Part shown: positions 31,783-40,044 of the stretch, piece after piece
How positions within the stretch are numbered: the first letter of the stretch is position 1
Layout of the letters: the number at the start of each line of letters is the position of its first letter
Virus record (IMG/VR): IMGVR_UViG_3300044614_002617
Location: 46,368 to 110,367 of that record
Source of the DNA: a virus
Strand: one strand, 5' to 3'
Length of the DNA stretch: 64,000 nucleotides
The notes under the pieces: generated by a model
What the model was told of the DNA's origin: nothing
Database searches by the model: none
Seen by the model: only the letters and a program-made list of their open reading frames with translations
Program-made: the position numbers and the translations under genes

Positions 31783-33741
31783 ATGAGTAACTTACGTATT
31801 AAAAAGAAACACATTGACGCTAAGGCAATTGACGGCTCAAAAATTGAACTATTAGCCGACGAGGCCCTTAAAGCGATTTCCAACGGTGTTGCCGTTGATC
31901 TTATTAAAATTGACAGCGCTGGTATTGTTTCGGCAAAAGGGCTACCAATTGCCTACTCTTCAGAAGTTTCTTCTGAAGCTTCCGTTCGTCTTGCTAAAGA
32001 CGAAAGCCTTGAAACACGTATTTCTGGCGAAGCTTCTACTCGAGTTGCCAAGGTAGATAGTCTAGATTCACGTGTATCTTCAGAGTCTTCTACTCGTCTT
32101 GCTAAAGACAACAGCCTAGAAACTCGTATTTCTTCAGAAGAATCAGTTCGTCTTGCTAAAGATGGCAGCCTAGATTCACGTGTATCTGCCGAAGAGTCTG
32201 CCCGAGCTGCTGCTGATACAAGCCTAACTACTCGTATTTCTTCAGAAGAGTCTGTTCGTCTTGCTAAAGACAATAGCCTAGAGTCACGTCTTTCTTCGGA
32301 AGAAGCCGCTCGTCTTGCAGCAGACAATAGCTTAGTAAACCGCTTGTCGATGGAAACAGTTGAAGGTGTTTCGACTGAAGCTTCTATTCGTCTTATTAAA
32401 GACACTAGTCTTGAAACACGTCTTTCTACTGAAGAAGCTGCTCGTACATCTGCAGATTCTATTCTTGCCACAGCAATGCAGTCAGTAGTAGAAGCGGAAG
32501 CTTCTGTTCGTCTTGCTAAAGATGGCAGCCTTGAAGCTAAACTTTCTGGAGATATGTCTACAGAAGTTTCTTCAAGAGTTTCTGGCGACGTAAGTGTCCT
32601 TGCTGCTGCAAAAGCATACGTTGACGATGTTGTTGGTGTCGATTCAGCTTCTGTAGCTAACTTCCTCAATCTAGCTGCCGCAATGGAAGATAATGATCCT
32701 GCAACTGGAATTGTCAACTCTTTGGCCGCAGAGGCTTCTGCCCGCGCTGCCGCAGACACAAGCCTAGCTACTCGTATTTCTTCAGAAGAATCTGTTCGTC
32801 TTGCTAAAGATGGCAGCCTTGAAGCTAAACTTTCTGGAGATATGTCTACAGAAGTTTCCATCCGTGCTGCTGCTGATACAAGTCTAGAATCACGCATCTC
32901 TTCAGAAGAATCTGTTCGTCTTGCTAAAGATGGCAGCCTTGAAGCTAAACTTTCTGGAGATATGTCTACAGAAGTTTCCATCCGTGCTGCTGCTGACACA
33001 AGCCTAGAATCACGAGTATCTAACGAAGAATCAGCCCGCGCTTCTGCGGTTAGCTCAGAGGCTTCTGTTCGTGCTGCTGCCGATTCAAGCTTGGCAAGCC
33101 GTCTTGATAACATTGAGACAGCCGGCACAACCAACGCTTCGTCACTCGGTGGAGGTATTTCAACAGAAGCATCCATTCGTGCCGCCGCTGATACAAGCCT
33201 TGAAACACGCATCTCTTCGGAAGCGTCCGCTCGCGCTGCTGCAGTTAGCTCAGAAGTTTCTTCTAGAGTTTCTGGCGACGCAAGTGTCCTTGCTGCCGCA
33301 AAGGCATATGTTGATGATGTTGTTGGCGTTGACTCAGCTTCTGTAGCTAACTTTCTCAGTTTAGCTGCCGCAATGGAAGATAATGATCCTGCAACTGGAA
33401 TCATTGACTCCTTGGCTGCTGAGGCTTCTTCTCGCGTTGCTGCTGATTCAAGCCTAGCAACAAGCATTTCCGACCTTGCTGCAAAACACCACAAAGAGAG
33501 CAAAGCTCTTGCTGCCGGTGATATCTCAAACGGCTATATTGACTTTGCTTTTGAAGCGAAGGCTGGATCGGTCGTTGCAGCTGTGGGTCGTCTCATGATT
33601 CACGAAGGTGAAGATTATGATCTCAGCGTAGTTGCTGGTAAAACCCGCCTTACATTTAAGGCCGGTGGACCTTTGGCTTCTAACGGAGCTGAAGCCGTTA
33701 TTGCGGGAGATGTTATTTACGTTAAGTATATGAAGGCTTAA
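31783..33741 (+). CDS. Coiled-coil tail fibre with S/R/A-rich repeats (652 aa)
   Basis: Starts like the 1118-residue fibre (SNLRIKKKHIDAKAIDGSKI), then carries about twenty short repeats of the type TRISSEESVRLAKDGSLEAK and SIRAAADTSLESR, typical of a trimeric coiled-coil shaft. A non-repeat unit AAAKAYVDDVVGVDSASVAN, then FLNLAAAMEDNDPATGI, occurs twice. The last 80 residues (SNGYIDFAFEAKAGSVVAAV, HEGEDYDLSVV, GDVIYVKYMKA) are the shared C-terminal domain. A long antisense frame across this gene is a by-product of the repeats. Confidence 0.8.
   Translation: MSNLRIKKKHIDAKAIDGSKIELLADEALKAISNGVAVDLIKIDSAGIVSAKGLPIAYSSEVSSEASVRLAKDESLETRISGEASTRVAKVDSLDSRVSSESSTRLAKDNSLETRISSEESVRLAKDGSLDSRVSAEESARAAADTSLTTRISSEESVRLAKDNSLESRLSSEEAARLAADNSLVNRLSMETVEGVSTEASIRLIKDTSLETRLSTEEAARTSADSILATAMQSVVEAEASVRLAKDGSLEAKLSGDMSTEVSSRVSGDVSVLAAAKAYVDDVVGVDSASVANFLNLAAAMEDNDPATGIVNSLAAEASARAAADTSLATRISSEESVRLAKDGSLEAKLSGDMSTEVSIRAAADTSLESRISSEESVRLAKDGSLEAKLSGDMSTEVSIRAAADTSLESRVSNEESARASAVSSEASVRAAADSSLASRLDNIETAGTTNASSLGGGISTEASIRAAADTSLETRISSEASARAAAVSSEVSSRVSGDASVLAAAKAYVDDVVGVDSASVANFLSLAAAMEDNDPATGIIDSLAAEASSRVAADSSLATSISDLAAKHHKESKALAAGDISNGYIDFAFEAKAGSVVAAVGRLMIHEGEDYDLSVVAGKTRLTFKAGGPLASNGAEAVIAGDVIYVKYMKA
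32779..32996 (+). repeat. Direct repeat, two exact 98-bp copies at 120-bp spacing
   Basis: Bases 32779-32876 and 32899-32996 are identical and in frame, encoding one 40-residue fibre repeat unit each. Part of the unit occurs again near 32505. Confidence 0.85.
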
Positions 33742-33753
33742 TAAGATAAGCTA

Positions 33754-33779
33754 AGAAGAGGGGGATAACCCCCTCTTCT
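33754..33779 (+). terminator. Strong hairpin after the 652-aa fibre gene, no T tract
   Basis: An 11-bp perfect stem AGAAGAGGGGG / CCCCCTCTTCT closes on an ATAA loop 12 bases after the stop. The following bases are CTAAATAAAC, so termination may be weak or Rho-assisted; an RNA-stabilising 3' hairpin is the alternative. Confidence 0.6.
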
Positions 33780-33817
33780 CTAAATAAACATATATATAAA
33801 AAAAGGAAAAAATAAGT

Positions 33818-35569
33818 ATGCCAACATTACAGTTATCAAATCCAAATGGCGGTACGTGGACGGCCGGCCCTAATGCCAGTACTAGCAGAAGTATACCTTC
33901 AGCGTGCGGAACCGCAAGTGCGGCTTTAGTTTTTGGAGGCGTTTCCAATCAACAAGCGCAAATATTTAATGGATCTGCATGGTCTACGGACTCAGGATTA
34001 GCAAGCTATGGTACAGGAGCAATGTACGCCGGTGCAGGTTCCCTTAACGCCGCCCTATTTTGGGGTCAAAATGATACCGGCAATCAGGCTTCATCTTTTC
34101 AAAACATCAAACGCACGGGATCGACTTGGAGCGTTTCTACTTCTGGAACATTGAGCTATAAGGGGATGGCGGGATGCGGTTTGCAAAATGCTGCACTTTC
34201 AGTCGGCGGAACCACAGCTAGCTGGAACATAAGTAACAACACCTCAACTTTTAATGGTAGTACTTGGAGCACTCTTGGTGGGGTTAGCTTTTTTTCGCCC
34301 GCTAATAATAACAGAGGCTCAGGTTTCGGAAACACGGCGGTTACCGGAGCTACCAATGCTGCTTTGTTGTGCGGCGGAGATAGACAAAATACCACTCCTA
34401 CCAATGTTTGTGAAAAATTTAATGGCAGCACCTGGAGCACCACTGGATCGCTCAATACTGCTCGAAGTCAAGTTGCATCCAGAGGAACCGAAAGTTCCGC
34501 TATGGTTTTTGGTGGGGCGGGAAGCTCTTCTGCACTTAGCTCTTCTGAAGTTTTCAACGGCTCTACATGGGCTGTGGGACAGTCAATGACTAAAGCTAGA
34601 GCCTCGCATACTTCCGCCGGAAGCTCCTCCTCTTCAGCTGCCGCAATAGGGGAAGGCTATACGAACAACACCATAAGCATAGAAACATATGTGGGAGCGG
34701 GCGGAAATAATGCCGTTTCTCTTTCTGTGGCTGAAGGCGCTCTTGCTAATAGTACTATTGCTACCCTTTCTGCTTCAGAAGCAGGAATGGCGTTTACCAA
34801 GGTAGCGGGAGCTGGCGATACAGATAACGCTTCATTTAACATCTCAGGCAGCGATCTTATTACACTTGCAAATTTCGATTATGAAACAAAAGCTTCATAC
34901 TCTGTACGTGTTCGGGCATCTAACGGCTCAACAACGTATGAAAATGTTGTAACAATTGATGTTTCAAACGTAAACGAAGCTCCATCTAACATTACGCTTT
35001 CTGTGGCTTCTATTCAAGAGGGCAATGCTGTTAATGCTGTAATTGGTCAGCTTTCTGCAATTGACCCAGACACTGGAGACACCTCATTTACATTTAGCAT
35101 TTCTGGCGGAGCCGATGCGGCTAAGTTTAACATTAGCGGCAACGACCTTCGTGCTTCGCAAGCTTTTGATTACGAAGCTCCTGCCGACGCAAATGCCGAC
35201 AATGTGTATGTTATTCAAATTACTGCACAAGACGCCGGTGGTTTAACTTATGCCAAATCATTCAATATTAGCGTATCAAACAATGCGGCAGATGATTCTG
35301 TTGCAGTGTCCTCTTCGCAAGTTGTTAGCGGTACGGGCGGCAAGGTGGCGGCTAGTTCGGCTAATAACCCAACAACGATTCCTTTCTTGCTCAACGGCGC
35401 AGCTCTTCCAGTTGGTTCAGTTGTTCGTTGGACTGCCGGAAGTAATCAAAAGTTCTTAAAAATTGATGGCGGTGCCACTGCCTTTAAAGCGCTTCCGGTT
35501 TCGGCACCCGCCTCATGGGGCTGGAGCGAAGCAGGCGAAGCTGCTTGGGCTACATTGCAAAGCTTTTAA
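33818..35569 (+). CDS. Kelch-propeller and cadherin-like adhesin (583 aa)
   Basis: Residues 1-290 are kelch-type repeats: FNGSxWST occurs several times (QIFNGSAWSTD, STFNGSTWSTL, EKFNGSTWSTT, EVFNGSTWAVG) with Gly-rich turns such as VFGGVSNQQA and VFGGAGSSSA. Residues about 300-390 and 392-490 are two cadherin-like domains (NEAPSNITLSVASIQEGNAV, DPDTGDTSFTFSISGGADAA, FDYEA, ITAQDAGGLTYAKSF). The end is a small beta domain. This is a cell-surface binding layout rather than an enzyme. Terminators on both sides make it a single-gene unit, possibly an accessory or decoration fibre. Confidence 0.75.
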   Translation: MPTLQLSNPNGGTWTAGPNASTSRSIPSACGTASAALVFGGVSNQQAQIFNGSAWSTDSGLASYGTGAMYAGAGSLNAALFWGQNDTGNQASSFQNIKRTGSTWSVSTSGTLSYKGMAGCGLQNAALSVGGTTASWNISNNTSTFNGSTWSTLGGVSFFSPANNNRGSGFGNTAVTGATNAALLCGGDRQNTTPTNVCEKFNGSTWSTTGSLNTARSQVASRGTESSAMVFGGAGSSSALSSSEVFNGSTWAVGQSMTKARASHTSAGSSSSSAAAIGEGYTNNTISIETYVGAGGNNAVSLSVAEGALANSTIATLSASEAGMAFTKVAGAGDTDNASFNISGSDLITLANFDYETKASYSVRVRASNGSTTYENVVTIDVSNVNEAPSNITLSVASIQEGNAVNAVIGQLSAIDPDTGDTSFTFSISGGADAAKFNISGNDLRASQAFDYEAPADANADNVYVIQITAQDAGGLTYAKSFNISVSNNAADDSVAVSSSQVVSGTGGKVAASSANNPTTIPFLLNGAALPVGSVVRWTAGSNQKFLKIDGGATAFKALPVSAPASWGWSEAGEAAWATLQSF

Positions 35570-35596
35570 TATTATCGAATAATTAATTAAACAATG

Positions 35597-35626
35597 CCCA
35601 CCCCAAAAGGGTGGGTTTTGTTTTTT
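35597..35626 (+). terminator. Rho-independent terminator
   Basis: A 7-bp stem CCCACCC / GGGTGGG with a CAAAA loop is followed by TTTTGTTTTTT. Confidence 0.9.
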
Positions 35627-35628
35627 AA

Positions 35629-35637
35629 TAGTAAAAT
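35629..35637 (+). promoter_or_regulatory. TAGTAAAAT -10-like element after the terminator
   Basis: TAAAAT lies 33 bases upstream of the ATG at 35670 and two bases after the T tract of the preceding terminator. The position expected for -35 falls in the terminator stem and does not match. Confidence 0.4.
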
Positions 35638-35669
35638 GTTGCTGTAAGTCAACATAAAGAGAGAAATTC

Positions 35670-37901
35670 ATGAGCGGAAATACAACCACACCAATAGCAA
35701 TGTCTGGCTATATTACCCCTGCCTATACCTTTACTCCCGGTGTAGCCGGTGTGGGTACTATCAATCTCTCAGGGATTAATGGGTTTGACATCAAACGCCT
35801 CGTTGCAATTATCAATCAAACAGCCGGCGTGGTTATCTATTCATCCGCAAACTCTTCGTATAATTACACAAATGTAGTTGGAACTACAATAACACTCAAA
35901 GCCGACACAAGTGATCAAAATTCTACAGATATTTTGCAAGTTGTATACGACACAGGATATGTCGTTTTAGATCCAACCTTCCCAATCAATATTGACAGTG
36001 TTTATGTTTCTAATGAGGTCGAAGTTAAAAATGATGCAGGCAACCCTATTCCTGTTACAGGTGCTCTTACAGATGCCCAGCTTCGTGCAACCCCTGTTCC
36101 AGTATCTATTTCGTCTTCAATCGAACTAGAAGTTAAAAACGATTCTGGAAATCCTTTGCCCATCTCAGGTGCAGTTAGCGCAACACAATCAGGTACTTGG
36201 AACATCAATGACGTTTCAGGAACAATTAGCCTGCCCACCGGAGCAGCAACTGCCGCTAAGCAAGACAGTCAATCAACGCAACTAACAGCCATCAAAGCTG
36301 CAATTGATGCCTTGTCGATTAATGCTTCAGCTCCTCAAGATATCTTGGGAGTTGGCGTTATGGGGTCGAGAAACAATCAGGTTGAAATTAATTTTGAGAC
36401 AGCCCCCGGAAATACATTAATTACCGAAACTTTCACAGGCGGCGGTCTTGTAACAATTACGAATGGTCATTCTATTTATGCAACGGGAGCGGCGGCTACT
36501 GCCTCCGCAAAAGTAGTCACTGTTCAAAATGTTGTTTATCGCCCTGCGCATGAAATTTACAGCTATTTTACGGCTGCGTTCACTACGGGTGTTGCAAATA
36601 CTTTTCAGCGAATTGGTATTTTTAATGACACAAATGGTTTTTATATTGGATATGAAAATAATTTATTTGGAATTACTAAAAGAACTTCTGGGGCTAATAC
36701 ATTTGTTGCAAGAAGTTCGTGGAATGGTGACCCGCTGGATGGCAGCGGCACTTCTAGATTTACTCGCGGAGGCATTCCAGAGGCAATTAATCTAAACTAC
36801 AGCAATCTTTTTAGAATTAGATTCGCTTGGCTAGGGTCTGGTCCCGTTGTATTTGAAGTGTTTAGTCCAGATGGTTTTTGGGTTGCTTTTCATACATTTA
36901 GGATACCAAATAGCTCATATGACCCATCAATCGCAAATCCAGATTTACCACTGAGCTTGCATATTTCTAAAAATGCGGCAAACGGTACAAATATTGCTGT
37001 TGCCACAGCTTGTTGGGCAGGCGGAACGACATCGGACTACGTTAAGATTAGCGATACCTTAACAACCAATACATTGGCATCTTTGACTCGCTCTGTTATT
37101 ACAGGACAGACAACCGCAGGAGGCGGTGGGTTTGTTAATGTTAAAGTAAACCCATCGGGAGCACTAAACGTAGCGGCCACTCAAGACAGTGCGTGGAATA
37201 TTACTAATATTACAGGCACAGTCAGCCTACCTACAGGTGCAGCTACCTTAGCTGCACAAAATACCGGCAACGCAAGTCTAAGCAGTATTGACGGCAAAAC
37301 CCCTGTGTTGGGGCAAGCAGCAATGGCCGGTTCTACTCCGGTCGTTATTGCCTCCAATCAATCGAACGTGCCCGTTGCGGTTCAAGACACATGGAAGGCA
37401 ACTTATACAGCAGGTGCTACAAATTACACACCTTACGCAAATGCAACGGATATTTTGACAATTAGCGGCAGTGCAAATAAAGTCATCAGAATCTATAAAA
37501 TTCATATTTCTGCAATAGCAACAGGAAATAATACACATTATGATTTATTTTTAATTAAACGCTCTACAGCAAATACGGGCGGAACGCCAACAGCCATAAC
37601 GCCCGTTGCCCACGACTCTTTAAATCCAACACCTACAGCGGTTGTAACTCGATACGCAAGCTTGCCGACATTGGGCACAACGGTTGGAACAATTAATCAA
37701 AGTGATTTGTTTGCGAGCACAAACAGCAAAGGTGCCGACAACCCCGTACAGCCCGGAAATGTTTTGCAAATTAATTTTGGTACACACCACAATCTTCAGC
37801 CCCTTACATTAAGGGGTGCGAATGAAGTATTGGCTATTAATTTGGGCGGCATTACTGTTGCGGCTAACTTAGAAATCGATATTGAGTGGACGGAAGAATA
37901 A
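35670..37901 (+). CDS. Structural protein, probably fibre or tail-associated (743 aa)
   Basis: The product has repeated linkers of the type VEVKNDAGNPIPVTGALTD, LEVKNDSGNPLPISGAVSA and SGTWNINDVSGTISLPTGAA, all of which I know from large phage structural proteins with repeat sequences. Residues about 240-460 form a compact beta-rich domain (FTAAFTTGVANTFQRIGIFN, FWVAFHTFRIPNSSY) without enzyme motifs. The C-terminal 130 residues are beta-rich (ANKVIRIYKIHISAIATGNN). No signal peptide. Its role (fibre, baseplate or capsid spike) cannot be settled by reading. Confidence 0.65.
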   Translation: MSGNTTTPIAMSGYITPAYTFTPGVAGVGTINLSGINGFDIKRLVAIINQTAGVVIYSSANSSYNYTNVVGTTITLKADTSDQNSTDILQVVYDTGYVVLDPTFPINIDSVYVSNEVEVKNDAGNPIPVTGALTDAQLRATPVPVSISSSIELEVKNDSGNPLPISGAVSATQSGTWNINDVSGTISLPTGAATAAKQDSQSTQLTAIKAAIDALSINASAPQDILGVGVMGSRNNQVEINFETAPGNTLITETFTGGGLVTITNGHSIYATGAAATASAKVVTVQNVVYRPAHEIYSYFTAAFTTGVANTFQRIGIFNDTNGFYIGYENNLFGITKRTSGANTFVARSSWNGDPLDGSGTSRFTRGGIPEAINLNYSNLFRIRFAWLGSGPVVFEVFSPDGFWVAFHTFRIPNSSYDPSIANPDLPLSLHISKNAANGTNIAVATACWAGGTTSDYVKISDTLTTNTLASLTRSVITGQTTAGGGGFVNVKVNPSGALNVAATQDSAWNITNITGTVSLPTGAATLAAQNTGNASLSSIDGKTPVLGQAAMAGSTPVVIASNQSNVPVAVQDTWKATYTAGATNYTPYANATDILTISGSANKVIRIYKIHISAIATGNNTHYDLFLIKRSTANTGGTPTAITPVAHDSLNPTPTAVVTRYASLPTLGTTVGTINQSDLFASTNSKGADNPVQPGNVLQINFGTHHNLQPLTLRGANEVLAINLGGITVAANLEIDIEWTEE

Positions 37902-37909
37902 CCTCTTAA

Positions 37910-37938
37910 TTGCCAAACATCCCAAAACGCGGTAAAAT
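37910..37938 (+). promoter_or_regulatory. Sigma70-like promoter TTGCCA-17-TAAAAT for the effector-like cassette
   Basis: TTGCCA and TAAAAT are 17 bases apart, 31 bases before the ATG at 37970, and match the form of the promoters at 4523 and 14530. Confidence 0.65.
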
Positions 37939-37952
37939 GCTAGATGTTTGGC
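37912..37952 (+). repeat. 9-bp inverted repeat around the promoter
   Basis: GCCAAACAT (37912-37920) and ATGTTTGGC (37944-37952) are perfect inverted repeats separated by 23 bases that include the -10. They may be an operator or may fold as a hairpin in read-through RNA. Confidence 0.7.
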
Positions 37953-37969
37953 GTCTTTAGGGAGTTATC

Positions 37970-38680
37970 ATGCAAAGTCTTAAGTCTTTACAAAAACAGC
38001 TTGAAAAGTTGCAGAAAGCAGAAAAATGCAGTAAAGACAATAATTTAAATAAAAAAGCTCTTTTAAAAAAATCTCTTAAGTCTTTGTTAGCTGAATACGA
38101 AAAGCTCAAAAAAGCTGAATATCTTAATAATACATATTATCCAGATCATGTTGACGCTGCTCGTAAAAAAGAACATCCTACTAAAAAACACCTAATTGGC
38201 CATTATGCTAAAAATGGCGAACCTACTTGGACTTATAACAAACATCTTGCATACGAGCAGGATGAAGGTCTTAAAAAGCTTATTGATGGTAAGCAAATAT
38301 CTAAAGATGGTAAGCTTTTACCAAACAAATTAAATTCCCTGTCTCAAGAAAATATTCAACTGCTAAGAGAGCATACACTGAGCACTCTATTAAAAGATCC
38401 CGATAGGCATGTTATGGCCGCAAACACAGACCCCTCAAAACCCAAAGACCATGCAGAAGTCAGAGTTAGACACCTTATTAATGCCTTGACAGGCTCTGAT
38501 GGGTATGAGTTAAAAGATAGTCCTATGGGTGGCTTTGAAATTTATGCTCCGAGACATTCTGGCTCTGATAAGGCACAAGACATTGCAACTCGTTGGACTT
38601 TTCACCCTAATAAAAAAAGATTTAGGTCTGAAAGAATCTATCCGATAAGTGTGAGCGGAGGGGATGGCGATGGAAAATAA
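37970..38680 (+). CDS. Unknown basic protein opening the effector-like cassette (236 aa)
   Basis: The N-terminal 55 residues are a Lys-rich coiled coil (SLQKQLEKLQKAEKCSKDNN, then LLAEYEKLKKAEYLNN) with KAE at 16-18 and 50-52. The remainder has charged helices and a basic C-terminus, with TWTYNKHLAYEQDEG and KDPDRHVMAANTDPSKPKDH as the more conserved-looking parts. No family recognised, no membrane segment. A strong promoter precedes it and the genes downstream follow with little or no gap, so it is the first gene of a unit with the HExxH, kinase-fusion and Nudix proteins. Confidence 0.6.
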   Translation: MQSLKSLQKQLEKLQKAEKCSKDNNLNKKALLKKSLKSLLAEYEKLKKAEYLNNTYYPDHVDAARKKEHPTKKHLIGHYAKNGEPTWTYNKHLAYEQDEGLKKLIDGKQISKDGKLLPNKLNSLSQENIQLLREHTLSTLLKDPDRHVMAANTDPSKPKDHAEVRVRHLINALTGSDGYELKDSPMGGFEIYAPRHSGSDKAQDIATRWTFHPNKKRFRSERIYPISVSGGDGDGK

Positions 38681-38852
38681 ACAAATAAGTCATGAAGAGC
38701 TGATTGCTCGCGGCTTAGATCCAGACCTTGGCAGACTTATTGAAGAAGCTGAGCCAATGAGAATAGACAGAATTGGTTGGCTTGAGAGTAAGATAATTAG
38801 TATGTCTCTTTTTGTAAAGATATGGGCAGTAAAGATTCGGAGATTTTTTTAA
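38670..38852 (+). CDS. Small unknown protein (60 aa)
   Basis: Two ATGs, at 38664 and 38670, are in frame; the second has GGAGGGG at proper spacing, so MENKQISHEELIARGLDPDL is preferred. A possible amphipathic helix lies in the second half (WLESKIISMSLFVKIWAVKI), followed by a basic end. It overlaps both neighbours by a few bases, and its TAA overlaps the next start (TAATG). Confidence 0.5.
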   Translation: MENKQISHEELIARGLDPDLGRLIEEAEPMRIDRIGWLESKIISMSLFVKIWAVKIRRFF

Positions 38853-39613
38853 TGTCAAATGATAAAAAAGAGCATCAAAACAAAAAATCTTTCAAAGCAA
38901 CGCCCGCTGTACTGCAGGCATTACGGGCCATAAAGACAGCTATTTTAGAAAAAAGACCCGTTGTCCTCAACAAAACAAGAGGCACACTCAAATTTCCTAA
39001 AATCCTCCCCAAAGACACACGCCCAGAAGAAAACGTCAAGCAAATTCCTAAAAACGAGCCTCATCAAGAAATGAAACCCCATGGTCTATGGGACGTACAA
39101 CCTGCTAAACAACAATTCATTCAAGCAGCACTGACCGGAGTCCCTCCTGAACAAAGATACAGAGGCGCTCAGCAAATTCAAGAAGCAATTCAAGGTGGTA
39201 TGCTCGGAGCCTACACTCACAAAACCAAACAAGCTTTTGCTCTTGAGCCTGACTTTGCCGTCAAAGGACACGAAGCCATTCATGCCATGGTAGACAAGGC
39301 GGCTACTCATTTTGGGGTAGATGAAAAACAAGTCTACGAGCATCTTAATAGCTTAATCCATCCAGAAGACAAAGAAATCTTGGCCCATACCCTTAAGACT
39401 ACCGGCTATCCCTCTCACGTTCACTATTCTGAAATGGTGCCTTGGATTCATACCATCTTGCACAACAAGCCAGCTAGAGAATATTTCTTTAATTCTTTAA
39501 AGTTTTATAAGAATAACGTCGATGAGACAAAACAGAGGCAGGCGGTTCAGCGTCTTGGTAGGACATGGAACGCTATTGTAAAAATGGGTAAAGAGCTAGA
39601 CAAGTTACCATGA
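38852..39613 (+). CDS. HExxH-containing protein, possible gluzincin-type metalloprotease (253 aa)
   Basis: I prefer the ATG at 38852, which overlaps the previous stop and has CGGAG upstream; an earlier ATG at 38822 lies inside the previous gene. The first 75 residues are Lys/Pro-rich and probably unstructured. FAVKGHEAIHAMVDKA contains His140, Glu141 and His144; HYSEMVPWI further on offers Glu194 as a third zinc ligand, the arrangement of gluzincins. Helix-rich elsewhere, no signal peptide, so it would act in the cytoplasm or after injection. The motif is short and could be chance, but the helical context on both sides fits the fold. Sits in the same unit as the kinase fusion. Confidence 0.55.
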   Translation: MSNDKKEHQNKKSFKATPAVLQALRAIKTAILEKRPVVLNKTRGTLKFPKILPKDTRPEENVKQIPKNEPHQEMKPHGLWDVQPAKQQFIQAALTGVPPEQRYRGAQQIQEAIQGGMLGAYTHKTKQAFALEPDFAVKGHEAIHAMVDKAATHFGVDEKQVYEHLNSLIHPEDKEILAHTLKTTGYPSHVHYSEMVPWIHTILHNKPAREYFFNSLKFYKNNVDETKQRQAVQRLGRTWNAIVKMGKELDKLP

Positions 39614-39620
39614 GGAAGTT

Positions 39621-40022
39621 ATGAGTACATTAAAGCGCGGCTATTTGAACTGCGCAACATATAAAAATAATTACACTTTTTATATTGGAGAAGGGTTCTT
39701 ACAAGATTCTTTTTTACATCTTGCTGTAAACCCAAATCCTAGCCTATTGTTTGCTGAGATGTTGACTGAATGCAAATGGACTCCTTACAAGTCTTATGTT
39801 GAGATGTTGGTAACAATTAAAGAATTGCCGTCAAATAAAAATATTCTTAATGATTTCAACAAAATGACTACTGATTGTTATTTGAGGCACACGGTTGGTG
39901 ACCAAGAATCTGTCTATCTACTCAAAAACAATGAGCTATTTTGTACAGAAGACTTACAAAAGCCAATCAAGTTAAATGAATTGATGTTTTTAGACGGCAA
40001 GTGGACAATTGTAAAATCATGA
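39621..40022 (+). CDS. Unknown protein (133 aa)
   Basis: MSTLKRGYLNCATYKNNYTF and onwards; mixed alpha/beta with three Cys, no recognisable motif, no membrane segment. It starts seven bases after the HExxH protein with GAGGAAG as ribosome site, and ends 22 bases before the kinase fusion. Its place in the cassette is the only clue to function. Confidence 0.55.
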   Translation: MSTLKRGYLNCATYKNNYTFYIGEGFLQDSFLHLAVNPNPSLLFAEMLTECKWTPYKSYVEMLVTIKELPSNKNILNDFNKMTTDCYLRHTVGDQESVYLLKNNELFCTEDLQKPIKLNELMFLDGKWTIVKS

Positions 40023-40044
40023 TATTTGACTGAAAGGCGTCGTT

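Noticed and set aside
31953-33503. Long antisense open frame of about 516 codons opposite the 652-residue fibre
   Set aside because: It lies fully inside a repetitive coiled-coil gene; the Ser/Ala/Glu/Arg-rich product mirrors the repeat codons on the other strand and has no ribosome site or family likeness.
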